From Acidobacteriota bacterium (GTDB taxonomy: Bacteria; Acidobacteriota; Terriglobia; Terriglobales; Acidobacteriaceae): a DNA stretch of 39,707 nt. The position numbers and the translations under genes were made by a program. Positions 7,093 through 15,837 of the stretch are shown one piece after another. The stretch lies in contig JAJXWA010000022.1 of assembly GCA_021781795.1 (NCBI GenBank), positions 1 through 39,707 of the forward strand, in the 5' to 3' direction. Numbering within the stretch: the stretch's first letter is position 1; each line of letters begins with the position of its first letter. The notes below the pieces were generated by a model. It ran no database searches and was not told where the DNA came from. It was given only the letters and a program-made list of their open reading frames with translations.

Positions 7093-8571
7093 ATGAATGA
7101 CATGGTGCGAAAGACGACTGCAGCGGCCTTGAGCCTTCTGCTTGTGCATCTACCCGGCTCACCGCTAGCGGCACAGCCGCAGATGCCGGAGCCAGCCACA
7201 GAGAAAGCTCTAACCCTGCACGAGTACTTGCAAAAGTCCTATGTGGATCTGTTCAACGTCGCTCCGTCGCTGAGCTTTAGCAGCGCCGATGTAATGCAGG
7301 AGCGACAGGCACTGGAGCGCGGGGAGAAGGATTGCCGCGATCGATTCAAGGAGCACTCGAAGAGCTATGGCAAGCAACTGGATGCGGCGCGCGGAGAGCT
7401 GAAGAAGAGCGCCAAGAGCCTGACAGACGACCAACGCCACGTTCTGCATTGCCGGATTCAGAATCTGGAACTGCTTAAGAGCGAGTCGGACGTTCTGACC
7501 GGTCAGGCGATTCCCAATGCATATGACAACCTGAATGCAAAGCTCGACCTGCTGCTGCAATGGCCTGCGCAGGAAAAACTGGCGAGGGCAGACTTGCAAA
7601 GCGGAGCGTATCTGCAGCGCCGCTGGTCAGATGTAAAGGATATTGGCTTCAGGGAGATCGCATCCGGGCAGCGCGATGACATCAAGCGAGGCCAGGAAGC
7701 GGTGGATGAGCTGAAGCAGGCGGGCATGCTGCCCCCCGAGGTGGAAAACAAAGCCATCCAGCAATATGTGAAGGGCATTGCGGACCGCGTAGCGCAGCAC
7801 TCCGATTTGAAGATTCCACTGCACGTAACGGTTCTTCAGTCACGCGAGATCAATGCATTTGCGCTGCCGGGCGGCTACCTCTACATCGAGCGCGGACTTC
7901 TGGAAGCAGCGGAGGATGAAGCGCAGCTTGCCGGAGTCATCGCGCACGAGATTGCGCATGACACGGCGCGGCACAGCGCGAAGCTGATGAAGCGCGCCAC
8001 GATCGCTGGCATCTTCTATCAGGCGGCGCAGTTGGCGGCCATTCTTCTTACTGGTGGAGTGGCAGGCATCGGGCTCTACTATGCCCTGCAGTATGGCTAC
8101 TACGGTCTGGGGCTGGTGCTGAACCTGAAGCTGCTGGGCATCACTCGCGATTACGAGCTGGAAGCCGATCAGCTCGGAATCCAATATGCATGGAACGCCG
8201 GCTACGACACCACAGGCTTCACGCGCTTCTTTGACAAGATGGCGACCAAGGAAGGCTATGTGAACGGAGTGAGCTGGTTCCGCACGCATCCGCCGTTCTA
8301 CCAGAGAATGGTGGACGCGCAGCGCGAGATGATGTTCCTGCCCGAGCATGGGATGGAGACGGTTCAGACCTCTGAGTTTGAAGCGATGAAGAAAGAGCTG
8401 GCGCCGATTGCAGCCGAGGCGGAGAAGGAAGAGGTAGGTAAGCCGAGCCTCCTGATGACAAAAGAAGAAGGATGCACACCGCCCAAGAAGCTGGAGTACA
8501 AGCCGGGACAGCCGATTGAAGCGATCTGCCTGGCGCCGATGCGCGATGTAACAGGCGAAGCGCAGCAGTAG
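7093..8571 (+). CDS. Exported M48-family zinc metalloprotease
   Basis: 492 residues with a signal peptide (cleavage near PLAAQ, residue 27). A long charged helical region (60-210) precedes the M48 domain. The zinc site is H285-E-I-A-H289 with the third ligand E355 in ELEAD. A glycine- and alanine-rich hydrophobic stretch at about 300-345 lies between them and may be a membrane hairpin. The tail (440-492) is charged. The M48 domain resembles BepA/LoiP-type periplasmic proteases, which act in outer-membrane protein quality control, but the helical N-terminal domain is different and no TPR repeats are evident. It follows the VWFA-related gene closely and ends towards a strong hairpin. Confidence 0.9.
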   Translation: MNDMVRKTTAAALSLLLVHLPGSPLAAQPQMPEPATEKALTLHEYLQKSYVDLFNVAPSLSFSSADVMQERQALERGEKDCRDRFKEHSKSYGKQLDAARGELKKSAKSLTDDQRHVLHCRIQNLELLKSESDVLTGQAIPNAYDNLNAKLDLLLQWPAQEKLARADLQSGAYLQRRWSDVKDIGFREIASGQRDDIKRGQEAVDELKQAGMLPPEVENKAIQQYVKGIADRVAQHSDLKIPLHVTVLQSREINAFALPGGYLYIERGLLEAAEDEAQLAGVIAHEIAHDTARHSAKLMKRATIAGIFYQAAQLAAILLTGGVAGIGLYYALQYGYYGLGLVLNLKLLGITRDYELEADQLGIQYAWNAGYDTTGFTRFFDKMATKEGYVNGVSWFRTHPPFYQRMVDAQREMMFLPEHGMETVQTSEFEAMKKELAPIAAEAEKEEVGKPSLLMTKEEGCTPPKKLEYKPGQPIEAICLAPMRDVTGEAQQ

Positions 8572-8594
8572 GCTGCATGATCGCCAAGAAAGAA

Positions 8595-8652
8595 GCGCCA
8601 CTGCCTGGATCTCCCGCCGGCTAAGGCTGGCGGAGGATCCGGGCAATGGCGC
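8595..8652 (-). terminator. Long hairpin between convergent genes
   Basis: Bases 8595-8621 fold back on 8625-8652 over roughly 25 pairs, with GCGCCA/TGGCGC at the base and CCGCC/GGCGG near the loop, and only a few mismatches or G-T pairs. On the minus strand it is followed by TTCTTTCTT, so it should end transcripts from the gene at 8694-9257. It may also protect the 3' end of the M48 message. Confidence 0.65.
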
Positions 8653-8693
8653 AAGGTGGTTCAACAATCAGGTGCAAGAGGAGCTACCTGAAA

Positions 8694-9257
8694 CTACTCC
8701 GAGGGAGAAGCTGAGCTGGACAACTCCAGCTTCTGCTCAAGATCATCGGCGGTGGACCTCGCTTCTCCATACGACACAAAGTCCGAGATCGCATCGCGGG
8801 CTCTGGTCATGACGTCGAGATTGGCGTCCACATAGTCCCTGTACGGCTGCATCTGGACCTGCGACTGGTTGTTATTGAGGTGGTCGATGGTGTTGTTTAA
8901 ATGAGTGGCCATCTCCCGGAGCAGCGGGTCAATGCGGTCGATTGCATCCTGCTGCCAGGACGACCCTTCGGATCTGAGGCTCTGCAGTTTGTTGAAGTCG
9001 CTCATCAGCTCGTTGGCATGCTCCTTCATTCTCTGCAGATGCCTTGCATGAGACTGCCAGGACATCTGTGACCGCGTGTACGACTCAAGAGTGGCGGCAT
9101 CGTCCTGCACAACGACTGCATGGGACCGTGCCTCATGCAGAGCATCGGAAATCGCAGCCGAGTCCTTCGTCTGCGAGACTCCGAGCATCGGGATTGCGAA
9201 GAGGCAAGCGACGAGTGTACCTCGACGGATTGCCTGAACCATTTTGATGGATTTCAT
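8694..9257 (-). CDS. Small exported helical protein of unknown function
   Basis: 187 residues beginning at an ATG with AGGAGG eight bases upstream. Residues 1-28 form a signal peptide (hydrophobic GTLVACLFAIPMLG, cleavage near VSQ). The rest is polar and almost wholly alpha-helical, with heptad-like stretches around 45-100 and 150-180 and no cysteine after the signal peptide. I do not recognise a family. The composition suits a periplasmic helical-bundle or coiled-coil protein. The frame stays open upstream to 9524, but the ribosome binding site and signal peptide fix the start at 9257. It converges on the M48 protease gene and shares its hairpin. Confidence 0.75.
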   Translation of the reverse strand: MKSIKMVQAIRRGTLVACLFAIPMLGVSQTKDSAAISDALHEARSHAVVVQDDAATLESYTRSQMSWQSHARHLQRMKEHANELMSDFNKLQSLRSEGSSWQQDAIDRIDPLLREMATHLNNTIDHLNNNQSQVQMQPYRDYVDANLDVMTRARDAISDFVSYGEARSTADDLEQKLELSSSASPSE

Positions 9258-9643
9258 ATTCCATTCCTCCTGTAGGCTGCGTGGATCATGATGGGACGTT
9301 GGGCCGAACAGCGCGGGTATGCCCATGAACGAAATTCCCGACGACGCGCCACTGCGCAGCCGCAAGCATGCATCCTTCGAGATTCCGGCAATGATCTGCG
9401 AGCCGACGAGTTGTATCGGACTGGCCATAGACGCCCCGCTCGCCTCCTTTTGTTGCACGACCCTTGCCACACCACGGAAAGGGAAAAGCTTCTGAAACGG
9501 ATCTGCTGCGTGGGATTTGTGCAAAGTGTCGCAACATTTTGACGTGCGTGTCGGAATCGGCTGACACCGCGTAAGAGGCTCGGCTTATGCGGTGACGCTT
9601 TTCAGCAAAGGCGATGCCCACTGCATCGAATCCTCCGCCGACG
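9258..9643. other. Intergenic stretch, promoter region of the gene at 8694-9257
   Basis: 386 bases between two minus-strand genes. The first bases hold the strong ribosome binding site of the downstream gene. Overlapping frames on both strands have compositions unlike their neighbours and no start sites, so I call no gene. No clear promoter or repeat is seen. Confidence 0.5.
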
Positions 9644-9973
9644 CTACGCGATTCTGGCGGAACGGACAGGGCCCATCGTGCTGCGCACAGAGGGCATATG
9701 CGTCGCAGGCGGCTTTCCTGGAGCTTCCTGTGAGCCGGCGAGAACGAACGTTGCCTCGAGCCGCACTCCATCTCTGGTCCAACGTCGAATTCGATACAGA
9801 CGCGAGCAGTCGTCACAGAGCCAGAAATACCGGCTTGGAGCGCAGAGAACTGGGAAGCCCCACTCGCTCCCTTCCACTCTGGCCTCGGGTGGAAGATCGA
9901 GTTCGAGGAGTTTCATGGTCCCGCCTGACGCATCCAGCATCACTTCATTGCATTTGGGATTTGCACAGCGCAT
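9644..9973 (-). CDS. Small CxxC zinc-ribbon-like protein
   Basis: The C-terminal 109 residues of a longer open frame read as a genuine small protein. It opens MRCANPKCNE and about 50 residues later has FWLCDDCSRLYRIRRW, giving two cysteine pairs spaced for one zinc site. Between them are conserved-looking segments (MKLLELDLPPEARV, WGFPVLCAPSRYFW). I recall similar uncharacterised proteins in Acidobacteria, which I cannot verify here. GGAGC lies about seven bases before the ATG at 9973, and the frame above it reads as non-coding. The C-terminal 30 residues are low in structure. Function unknown; a nucleic-acid or protein-binding zinc ribbon is possible. Confidence 0.65.
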   Translation of the reverse strand: MRCANPKCNEVMLDASGGTMKLLELDLPPEARVEGSEWGFPVLCAPSRYFWLCDDCSRLYRIRRWTRDGVRLEATFVLAGSQEAPGKPPATHMPSVRSTMGPVRSARIA

Positions 9974-10582
9974 TCGACGCTCCAATTGGCAGATGGCTTT
10001 CTGAGCGATTCTCGCGAAATCACATTCCGCAGTTGGCCGGCCGACTCTCGCTCGAGTGCCGCGTCGGGAGTGGCAAACCGGTCGGCACTCCGCATCTTGC
10101 CCAACCAGCGATGAAGGCACAAGTGAGGAGTGCTGCGTGAATTTATCAGCACGCGATGGGCCAGCTTGAGCGCTCTGCGCGCGCTGATTTATCAGGACCT
10201 GAATGAGGATAGGCGGCCTATGTTGCAGTGGGGTCAAAGGAATTTGACAGCTTGTCCAAGAATTTGTGCGACTCGCCCACGGACGGCTGGGAAGGGTGAG
10301 CAGTGTCAGGTAGGCGGAGCGCAAACCGTCGCATTCACGAGTGTCGCAAGTGTTGGACATCGCGTACAAGGTCTTGAACAGAAAGAGCCAGAGCTTTGTC
10401 GAGGGTAATTGGCGAACCCCCAGAACCTGCGCGGGTTACGTGCATGACCAGAATGGAAACTGGAATGCCGCACCACGGGACATGAGATTGCAACCGCTCC
10501 GGCGGAGTGAGCGAGTGAGCAGAGCGACTGTCGGTCAAGGCTCATCGCTGGCCCTTAGATCGGTTCGAGTTTGGGAGTCAAT
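9974..10582. other. Intergenic region upstream of the IPT/TIG lipoprotein
   Basis: 609 bases with no gene I can support. A TTGACA at 10244-10249 lacks a matching -10 at the usual distance. ATTTATCAG occurs twice in direct orientation (10141-10149 and 10187-10195). Short open frames on both strands have no ribosome binding site or recognisable protein. Confidence 0.5.
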
Positions 10583-13500
10583 ATGAGACGGAACAATGTG
10601 GCGCTCTCTGTATTTCATATAGTTATTGCCTCGTTTGCGTTCCTGCTTGCCGGCTGCGGAAGCGGGACACGCATCTCCACCCTCAGCACCATCAATCCAG
10701 CACAAGTGACAGCCGGCTCAGGAGACTTTCTGCTTACTCTCACCGGCACAGACTTCTCGACCAACACTACGGTACTCTTCAACAGCACTCCACTTGTCCC
10801 CAAAACGATCACGCGAACACAGTTGACGGCAACCGTTCCCGCCAGTGCTGTGGCCAATGCGGGTACATTCACAGTTACAGTCTCCAGCGGATTGCCAACG
10901 GGGGCGCTTACCTTCACGGTTGCGAACCCGCCGCCTGTTCTCACTTCTCTTTCTCAGGAATCGATCCTGCTGAACAGCACGTCCGTCGCGCTCGAAATCA
11001 CCGGTTCGGACTTTGTATCCACCAGCACGGTCCAGTTCGGAGAGAAATCTCTCAAACCCACATCAGTGACTTCGACCAAGCTGACCGTAGCTCTGGCCGA
11101 CAGCGACCTCACTGCGGCAAAGATACTTTCTGTAGCAGTCGTGAATCCTTCTCCGGGCGGCGGAACCTCTAGCGCGAAAAGCTTCAGCGTTTTGAATCCT
11201 GTGCCTGTGATTTCGTCTTTGTCGCTCGATAACACACTGGTGGACAGCGCCGACTTTGCGCTCAGCATTGCGGGCAGCGGATTTGCGCCCGGAATGACAA
11301 TCCGCTTTGGCGCGGTTGATTTGACACCTTCGCAGATTACGCCGACTGAGGCATCCGTACTGGTTCCGAGGAGCGCGGTAGGCAAAGGGTCCGTTCTCGA
11401 TATCACAGCATCGAACGCAGGCCCCGGCGGAGGCAAGTCCAACGCCATGCGATTCACGGTAAATAATCCCCTTCCCGTTCTCCAATCCACCACGGTGACC
11501 AAGGCGCTGTTAAACGGCGATGCGTTTTCGATGGATATAACAGGCTCTGGATTCGTGGAAGGCATGACAATCAAGCTGGGACCGCTCACTCTTGTCCCGA
11601 CGTCCATTACACCGACACAGGTTTCGATTGCCGTGCCCAAGGAAGCGCTGGCTGCGAGCGGTGTCTTTTCACTCGTGGCGTCGAATCTGGAGCCAGGCGG
11701 AGGCTCATCCAACGCGCTGGAGTTCACGGTGGAAAATCCTGTTCCGATTCTTACGTCCCTGTCTGTGGAGAAGATCGGGGCGGGCAGTGCGGATTTTGGT
11801 TTGACACTCTCAGGTTCGCAGTTCATCGGAAGTTCAAAGGTCCAGTTTGGCCAGGTTCAGCTCACGCCGGCTACCTCGTCTGCGACAGAACTTAGCCTCA
11901 CTGTTCCCGCATCGGCGGTTGTGGACGGGGGAACGTATGCGGTAACCGTGAGCAACGATGGGCCAGGTGGCGGTCCTTCGAATGCCATACCTTTCGTGGT
12001 CGAGAATCCAGCACCCACGCTGACGGCGCTTTCTCAAAAGACAGCCGTGCTGGGCAGTTCCGCATTCACTCTGACGGTGACCGGCACAGGGTTTGTCCAT
12101 CAGAGCGGACTTCTGTTTGGGACCGTCCCGCTGGAGCCGATCTCGTATTCAGACACGTCTCTGAGCGTTCTGGTTCCAGACACCGCCCTTACCAAAGCCG
12201 GGCCTCTGATGGTGAGTGTGACGAATCCTCAGCCCGGCGGCGGCTCCACGGATACGTTGCGCTTTGTGGTGGAGAACCCGGTTCCAGAGGTGAGCACGGT
12301 GACACCGACCAGCGTAAACACCAGCACAACCGACGCGACTGTCACGCTGGTGGGAACAGGATTTGTGGACGGAGTGACGGTGACACTGGGGACTGAAACT
12401 CTCACACCAGTGAGCGTAAGTTCGAAGGCTGTCACTGTGCATGTTCCGTCGGCGCAGCTGACGAGCGCTGGGACCCTTCAGTTCTCGGTCACCAATCCCG
12501 AGCCTGGAGGCGGCCTCTCGAACAGCGTAACGCTGACGGTGCACACCAAGGCGCCGACAGGATGGCGCACGGTGGTGAATAACAAGATGAACGCGCCGGA
12601 GTCAAGCTCGCTCTACCAGGGCTACAACCAGCCTTCGGTCAACACGCACGGAGTGGTTGTCTTCAAAGGGCAGACCAAGGCGGATTCCGGGCCGACGGTC
12701 GGCATCTACACACGGGATATGTCGGCGGGCGGCATGCGGCCCATTGTAAAAGTAACGGATAACCAGACTGCGGTTCCGGATCCAAACAACACGAGCTATA
12801 ACGGAGGGCCTGCCACCTTCATTCAATTCCCATCTTTTCCGAGAATTGACCAGGATGCGAACACGGTTGGATTCCGCGGTCAGTCGCAACCTGTGTTGAC
12901 CTACACACTCGCGGATGGAACTGAGACGCGTGTGGGAAGCACTGGAATATTCAGCAACCCCGCTGGGCCTCTGATGACGGGCACAGGGCTGATGGCCAAT
13001 GCACCCGGCTACGAGTTCATGCAGGTGCCGGGCGCACCGTCCGGGACGCGCTTTGACCAATTTCCGGGCTCGCCCGCAGTGGTTGGCGGGTCAACGATTG
13101 TGTTCAAGGGCAACTACACCGTGGATGGAGGCGGGCAGACTGGCGTCTTCTTCCGTGACCTCATGAACGGCAACGGACAGTCACCGGTGGAGCTGATTGC
13201 GCACTCCGGCACATTGATCCCCGGCCAACCCGAGGGAGGGACAGCGGTCTTCGGGTCAACCGCACCACCAAGCGCAAGCGGTAACACGGCGGTTTTTGTT
13301 GGCCTGGACAACGAAGAGAATCCGACGATGGGCGGCATCTATATGGCGCCGCTGCTTTCCAATCCCACGCTTGAACAGATTGTGACGATTGGCTCGCAGG
13401 TACCGGGCGAGGCGGAAGGAACGACGTTCACGCGACTGAGCGAAGGGCTCTCATTCGACGGCCGGTTCGTAGCCTTCTGGGGAGCGTGGGGCAATGGCGT

Positions 13501-14092
13501 GCGGACGCGGATGCTGCTGTGCGGCACGGACGGCAACAAGGATATGCTCGCAAGCTGCAACGAAATGTATCCCAATGGATACGAGGCGCAGGAGCCTGCA
13601 CTGCAAGGAATCTTCGTCTATGACACGACGGCGAAGAGTCTGTATCCAATTGCGAAGACCAACACGGGCGAATTTGACGATTTTGTGTACTGGGTCTTCT
13701 CTGGACGGCCGCCGAACGTAGGTACTTCCGACGGAGGCGACGTTCCTGAGCCTCCGCGGTGGCGCTCGTCCGCGTTTGCTGCGGTGTCTGGGACCGCGGC
13801 CGGTGCACTGACGGACTCGTTCAAAGTTGTCTTCAAAGCAAGTACCGGATCTGTCGATGGTGTCTATCTGGGAACAGGGCCTGCGCCGCAACCAGTGCAG
13901 ACGATTGTGGACACCACCTTCACCGGTCCTGAAATCGATCCCGAAGCTCCGGCTGGTTCGATCATCACGACGCTTGGTATGGAGCGTGATGGATTACGGA
14001 GCAACTGGTTCGTCGTAACCTCCAGCATGCTGGATCCGGTGACCAGCGAAAGTGGTGCTGGAGTCTACATCACGGAGCTCACGCCGCAATGA
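10583..14092 (+). CDS. Lipoprotein with seven IPT/TIG repeats and a C-terminal propeller-like region
   Basis: 1169 residues. The signal sequence ends in a lipobox (LLAGC, cysteine near residue 25), so it should be anchored as a lipoprotein. Seven immunoglobulin-like IPT/TIG repeats of about 90 residues follow (about 30-115, 116-205, 206-296, 297-386, 387-476, 477-566, 567-655), each opening with an NPxPxLxxL-like segment and containing an LTGxGF-like turn and a PGGG loop. Residues 660-1169 form a different region with recurring GIY/GVF and VVFKG/AVFVG elements, like the DUF7453 type, probably a beta-propeller. Such proteins usually act at the cell surface in adhesion or polysaccharide binding; the ligand is unknown. 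The ATG at 10583 has GGGAG six bases upstream. Confidence 0.85.
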   Translation: MRRNNVALSVFHIVIASFAFLLAGCGSGTRISTLSTINPAQVTAGSGDFLLTLTGTDFSTNTTVLFNSTPLVPKTITRTQLTATVPASAVANAGTFTVTVSSGLPTGALTFTVANPPPVLTSLSQESILLNSTSVALEITGSDFVSTSTVQFGEKSLKPTSVTSTKLTVALADSDLTAAKILSVAVVNPSPGGGTSSAKSFSVLNPVPVISSLSLDNTLVDSADFALSIAGSGFAPGMTIRFGAVDLTPSQITPTEASVLVPRSAVGKGSVLDITASNAGPGGGKSNAMRFTVNNPLPVLQSTTVTKALLNGDAFSMDITGSGFVEGMTIKLGPLTLVPTSITPTQVSIAVPKEALAASGVFSLVASNLEPGGGSSNALEFTVENPVPILTSLSVEKIGAGSADFGLTLSGSQFIGSSKVQFGQVQLTPATSSATELSLTVPASAVVDGGTYAVTVSNDGPGGGPSNAIPFVVENPAPTLTALSQKTAVLGSSAFTLTVTGTGFVHQSGLLFGTVPLEPISYSDTSLSVLVPDTALTKAGPLMVSVTNPQPGGGSTDTLRFVVENPVPEVSTVTPTSVNTSTTDATVTLVGTGFVDGVTVTLGTETLTPVSVSSKAVTVHVPSAQLTSAGTLQFSVTNPEPGGGLSNSVTLTVHTKAPTGWRTVVNNKMNAPESSSLYQGYNQPSVNTHGVVVFKGQTKADSGPTVGIYTRDMSAGGMRPIVKVTDNQTAVPDPNNTSYNGGPATFIQFPSFPRIDQDANTVGFRGQSQPVLTYTLADGTETRVGSTGIFSNPAGPLMTGTGLMANAPGYEFMQVPGAPSGTRFDQFPGSPAVVGGSTIVFKGNYTVDGGGQTGVFFRDLMNGNGQSPVELIAHSGTLIPGQPEGGTAVFGSTAPPSASGNTAVFVGLDNEENPTMGGIYMAPLLSNPTLEQIVTIGSQVPGEAEGTTFTRLSEGLSFDGRFVAFWGAWGNGVRTRMLLCGTDGNKDMLASCNEMYPNGYEAQEPALQGIFVYDTTAKSLYPIAKTNTGEFDDFVYWVFSGRPPNVGTSDGGDVPEPPRWRSSAFAAVSGTAAGALTDSFKVVFKASTGSVDGVYLGTGPAPQPVQTIVDTTFTGPEIDPEAPAGSIITTLGMERDGLRSNWFVVTSSMLDPVTSESGAGVYITELTPQ

Positions 14093-14094
14093 TT

Positions 14095-14115
14095 CGCGGG
14101 GGCTACTCCCCCGCG
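14095..14115 (+). terminator. Perfect GC-rich hairpin after the IPT/TIG gene
   Basis: CGCGGGGG (14095-14102) and CCCCCGCG (14108-14115) pair perfectly around CTACT, starting two bases after the TIG stop codon. No T-run follows. It would end or protect the upstream message before the next lipoprotein gene. Confidence 0.6.
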
Positions 14116-14194
14116 TGGCATTGCCTTGCACACATGGAGCGTTGATTGAGCAAGCCAGACCAACCTGCATGTCGAAACCGGAAAGGAGCAACAC

Positions 14195-15634
14195 ATGGAA
14201 TCCCTGAACTCATACCTGACTCTGACGCACCTGCGAACAAGCCTGAAGGCCGCAGTGTGGACGGCAGCGGTTCTGACGTTGGGGCTGGCGGGTTGTGGTG
14301 GTGATGGATCGAGCACACCGACGAGCCCAGCAGCGACGACTGCCGTGCAAATAAACATGGGAGACGCACCAGCCGACTGGCTGCTCTCCTTCTCAATGAA
14401 TGTCTCCTCGATGTCGCTGAAGGCGAGCGGTGGGCAACTCGTCTCAGTAGCCAACAGCGCCACACCGATGGAGATGATTCACAGGCTCGGCACGATGGAG
14501 CCCGTCGCGCTGATTGCGGCGCCGAGAGGCACGTACACAGAAGCTCAACTGACAATTGCATCCTGCACTTTTTCTTACATCGATCCGGAGACCAAAACGC
14601 TGCAGCAACGGACCATCAATGGGCCGATCCACGCATCGGTTCCTCTTGGCTCGAACGTCAACGTGGGAACCACTCCGCTGGCATTGAACTTTGACCTTGA
14701 CCTGCAGCACTCGCTCTCGGGCGATACCGGGACTGCGTTTCAGTTCACACCGCAGTTCCATATTGCAACGGGCGCCTTGAGCGGCAGCAACGGCAACGGC
14801 GTGAACGCCCGGTACGGGGGAATGTACCAGCTGATGGGCGTGGTCTCCGGCGCCTCGTCGAACTCCTTCAGCATGGTGGGAGCACAGACGGCCAACATGT
14901 TCACGTTCAGCGTGAACGCCGCGACGCAGTTCCGTGGACGCGTGACCCAGATGTCGCAGCTTGGCTCGGGGATGGGCGTTCTGGTGACGGCTTTGCTGCA
15001 GTCGGACGGAACCTACCTTGCCAAGCAGGTGCGGGCGATGATGGGCGGCGCAGGAGCGATGGGCGGCGGCATCATCACCGCAGTCGATGCGGTTCCCGCA
15101 ACACAACTGACCATTGTGATGCAGAACGGAGCGGGGGCAAGCATCAACACCGACTACCTCTCGAAGACGCTTCTGGTGAAACTGCTGGAGACAACCACCT
15201 ATGAGGTGGACACAGACCGCGTGAGCCTGACTGGACTGGACTTTGACACCACCTTCAATGCGAGCAATATCCATGTTGGACAGAGCATTCTGCCTCTGAG
15301 CGATACGGCGATTACGGCGATTGCGTCCTGCGATCCTGCGTGCGGCGAGCTGACTGCTTCCACGGTGCGGCTGCGCGAGCAGGGAGCGAGGGGCACGGCG
15401 ACCGTAGACATCAACCCCGGCGTGGTCACTTCGTTCACGCTGACACTGCCTGCCGGTTGCGCGTTCACGACACTGACTGGCGCAACGACAATCACGGTGT
15501 ATCAGCAGCCAGGAACAAATGTGGAAGACAATACCACGATCACGGCAGGAACGACTCTGCGCGTGCATGGGCTGCTCTTCTACAGCGGCGGACAGTGGAG
15601 ACTCGTGGCCTCCACGATCTCGTCGGCAACATAA
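14195..15634 (+). CDS. DUF4382-type lipoprotein
   Basis: 479 residues with AAAGGAG seven bases before the ATG. The signal sequence ends in a lipobox (LGLAGC, cysteine near residue 34). Residues 50-190 match the DUF4382 pattern: an opening INMGDAPADW, a strand on the effect of the value, then GTMEPVALIAAPRGTYTEAQL. The second half (about 200-479) is a set of OB-like beta segments resembling DUF5666 (for example MVGAQTANMFTFSVNAATQF). Both are cell-envelope domains of unknown ligand. It follows the IPT/TIG lipoprotein on the same strand but a hairpin lies between them. A second protein of the same architecture is encoded at 29191-30621. Confidence 0.8.
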   Translation: MESLNSYLTLTHLRTSLKAAVWTAAVLTLGLAGCGGDGSSTPTSPAATTAVQINMGDAPADWLLSFSMNVSSMSLKASGGQLVSVANSATPMEMIHRLGTMEPVALIAAPRGTYTEAQLTIASCTFSYIDPETKTLQQRTINGPIHASVPLGSNVNVGTTPLALNFDLDLQHSLSGDTGTAFQFTPQFHIATGALSGSNGNGVNARYGGMYQLMGVVSGASSNSFSMVGAQTANMFTFSVNAATQFRGRVTQMSQLGSGMGVLVTALLQSDGTYLAKQVRAMMGGAGAMGGGIITAVDAVPATQLTIVMQNGAGASINTDYLSKTLLVKLLETTTYEVDTDRVSLTGLDFDTTFNASNIHVGQSILPLSDTAITAIASCDPACGELTASTVRLREQGARGTATVDINPGVVTSFTLTLPAGCAFTTLTGATTITVYQQPGTNVEDNTTITAGTTLRVHGLLFYSGGQWRLVASTISSAT

Positions 15635-15752
15635 ACTTCACTCCCGGCGACGCAGTGAATGCCGGGCAAGTTAGACCATAGAGCAGCATTACAACTATAG
15701 ATATAGAGAGACCTGCGACCCGGACGGACCCTCCCTCAGCAAGTCAGGGGGG

Positions 15753-15767
15753 CCTGCCCGGCGCAGG
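15753..15767 (+). terminator. Weak hairpin with short T-rich tail
   Basis: CCTGC (15753-15757) and GCAGG (15763-15767) flank CCGGC and are followed by TTTGCTTTGC. It lies between the convergent lipoprotein and dlgD genes. A second short inverted repeat, CCCGGC/GCCGGG (15643-15666), lies just after the lipoprotein stop. Confidence 0.35.
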
Positions 15768-15837
15768 TTTGCTTTGCGCGAAGGCGTAAGGGAGACTTCG
15801 CGGGTGGAAGGAAAGCGCAGCGCGCGGATCTAAGAAA

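Noticed and set aside
10141..10195. ATTTATCAG twice in direct orientation as a regulator site
   Set aside because: Nine-base match, far from the gene start (about 390 bases), with no palindromic form; it may be chance.
14115..14135. Possible sigma-54 promoter (TGGCATTGCCTTGCA) before the DUF4382-type gene
   Set aside because: The GG and GC elements are nine bases apart, not ten, so it would not fit sigma-54.
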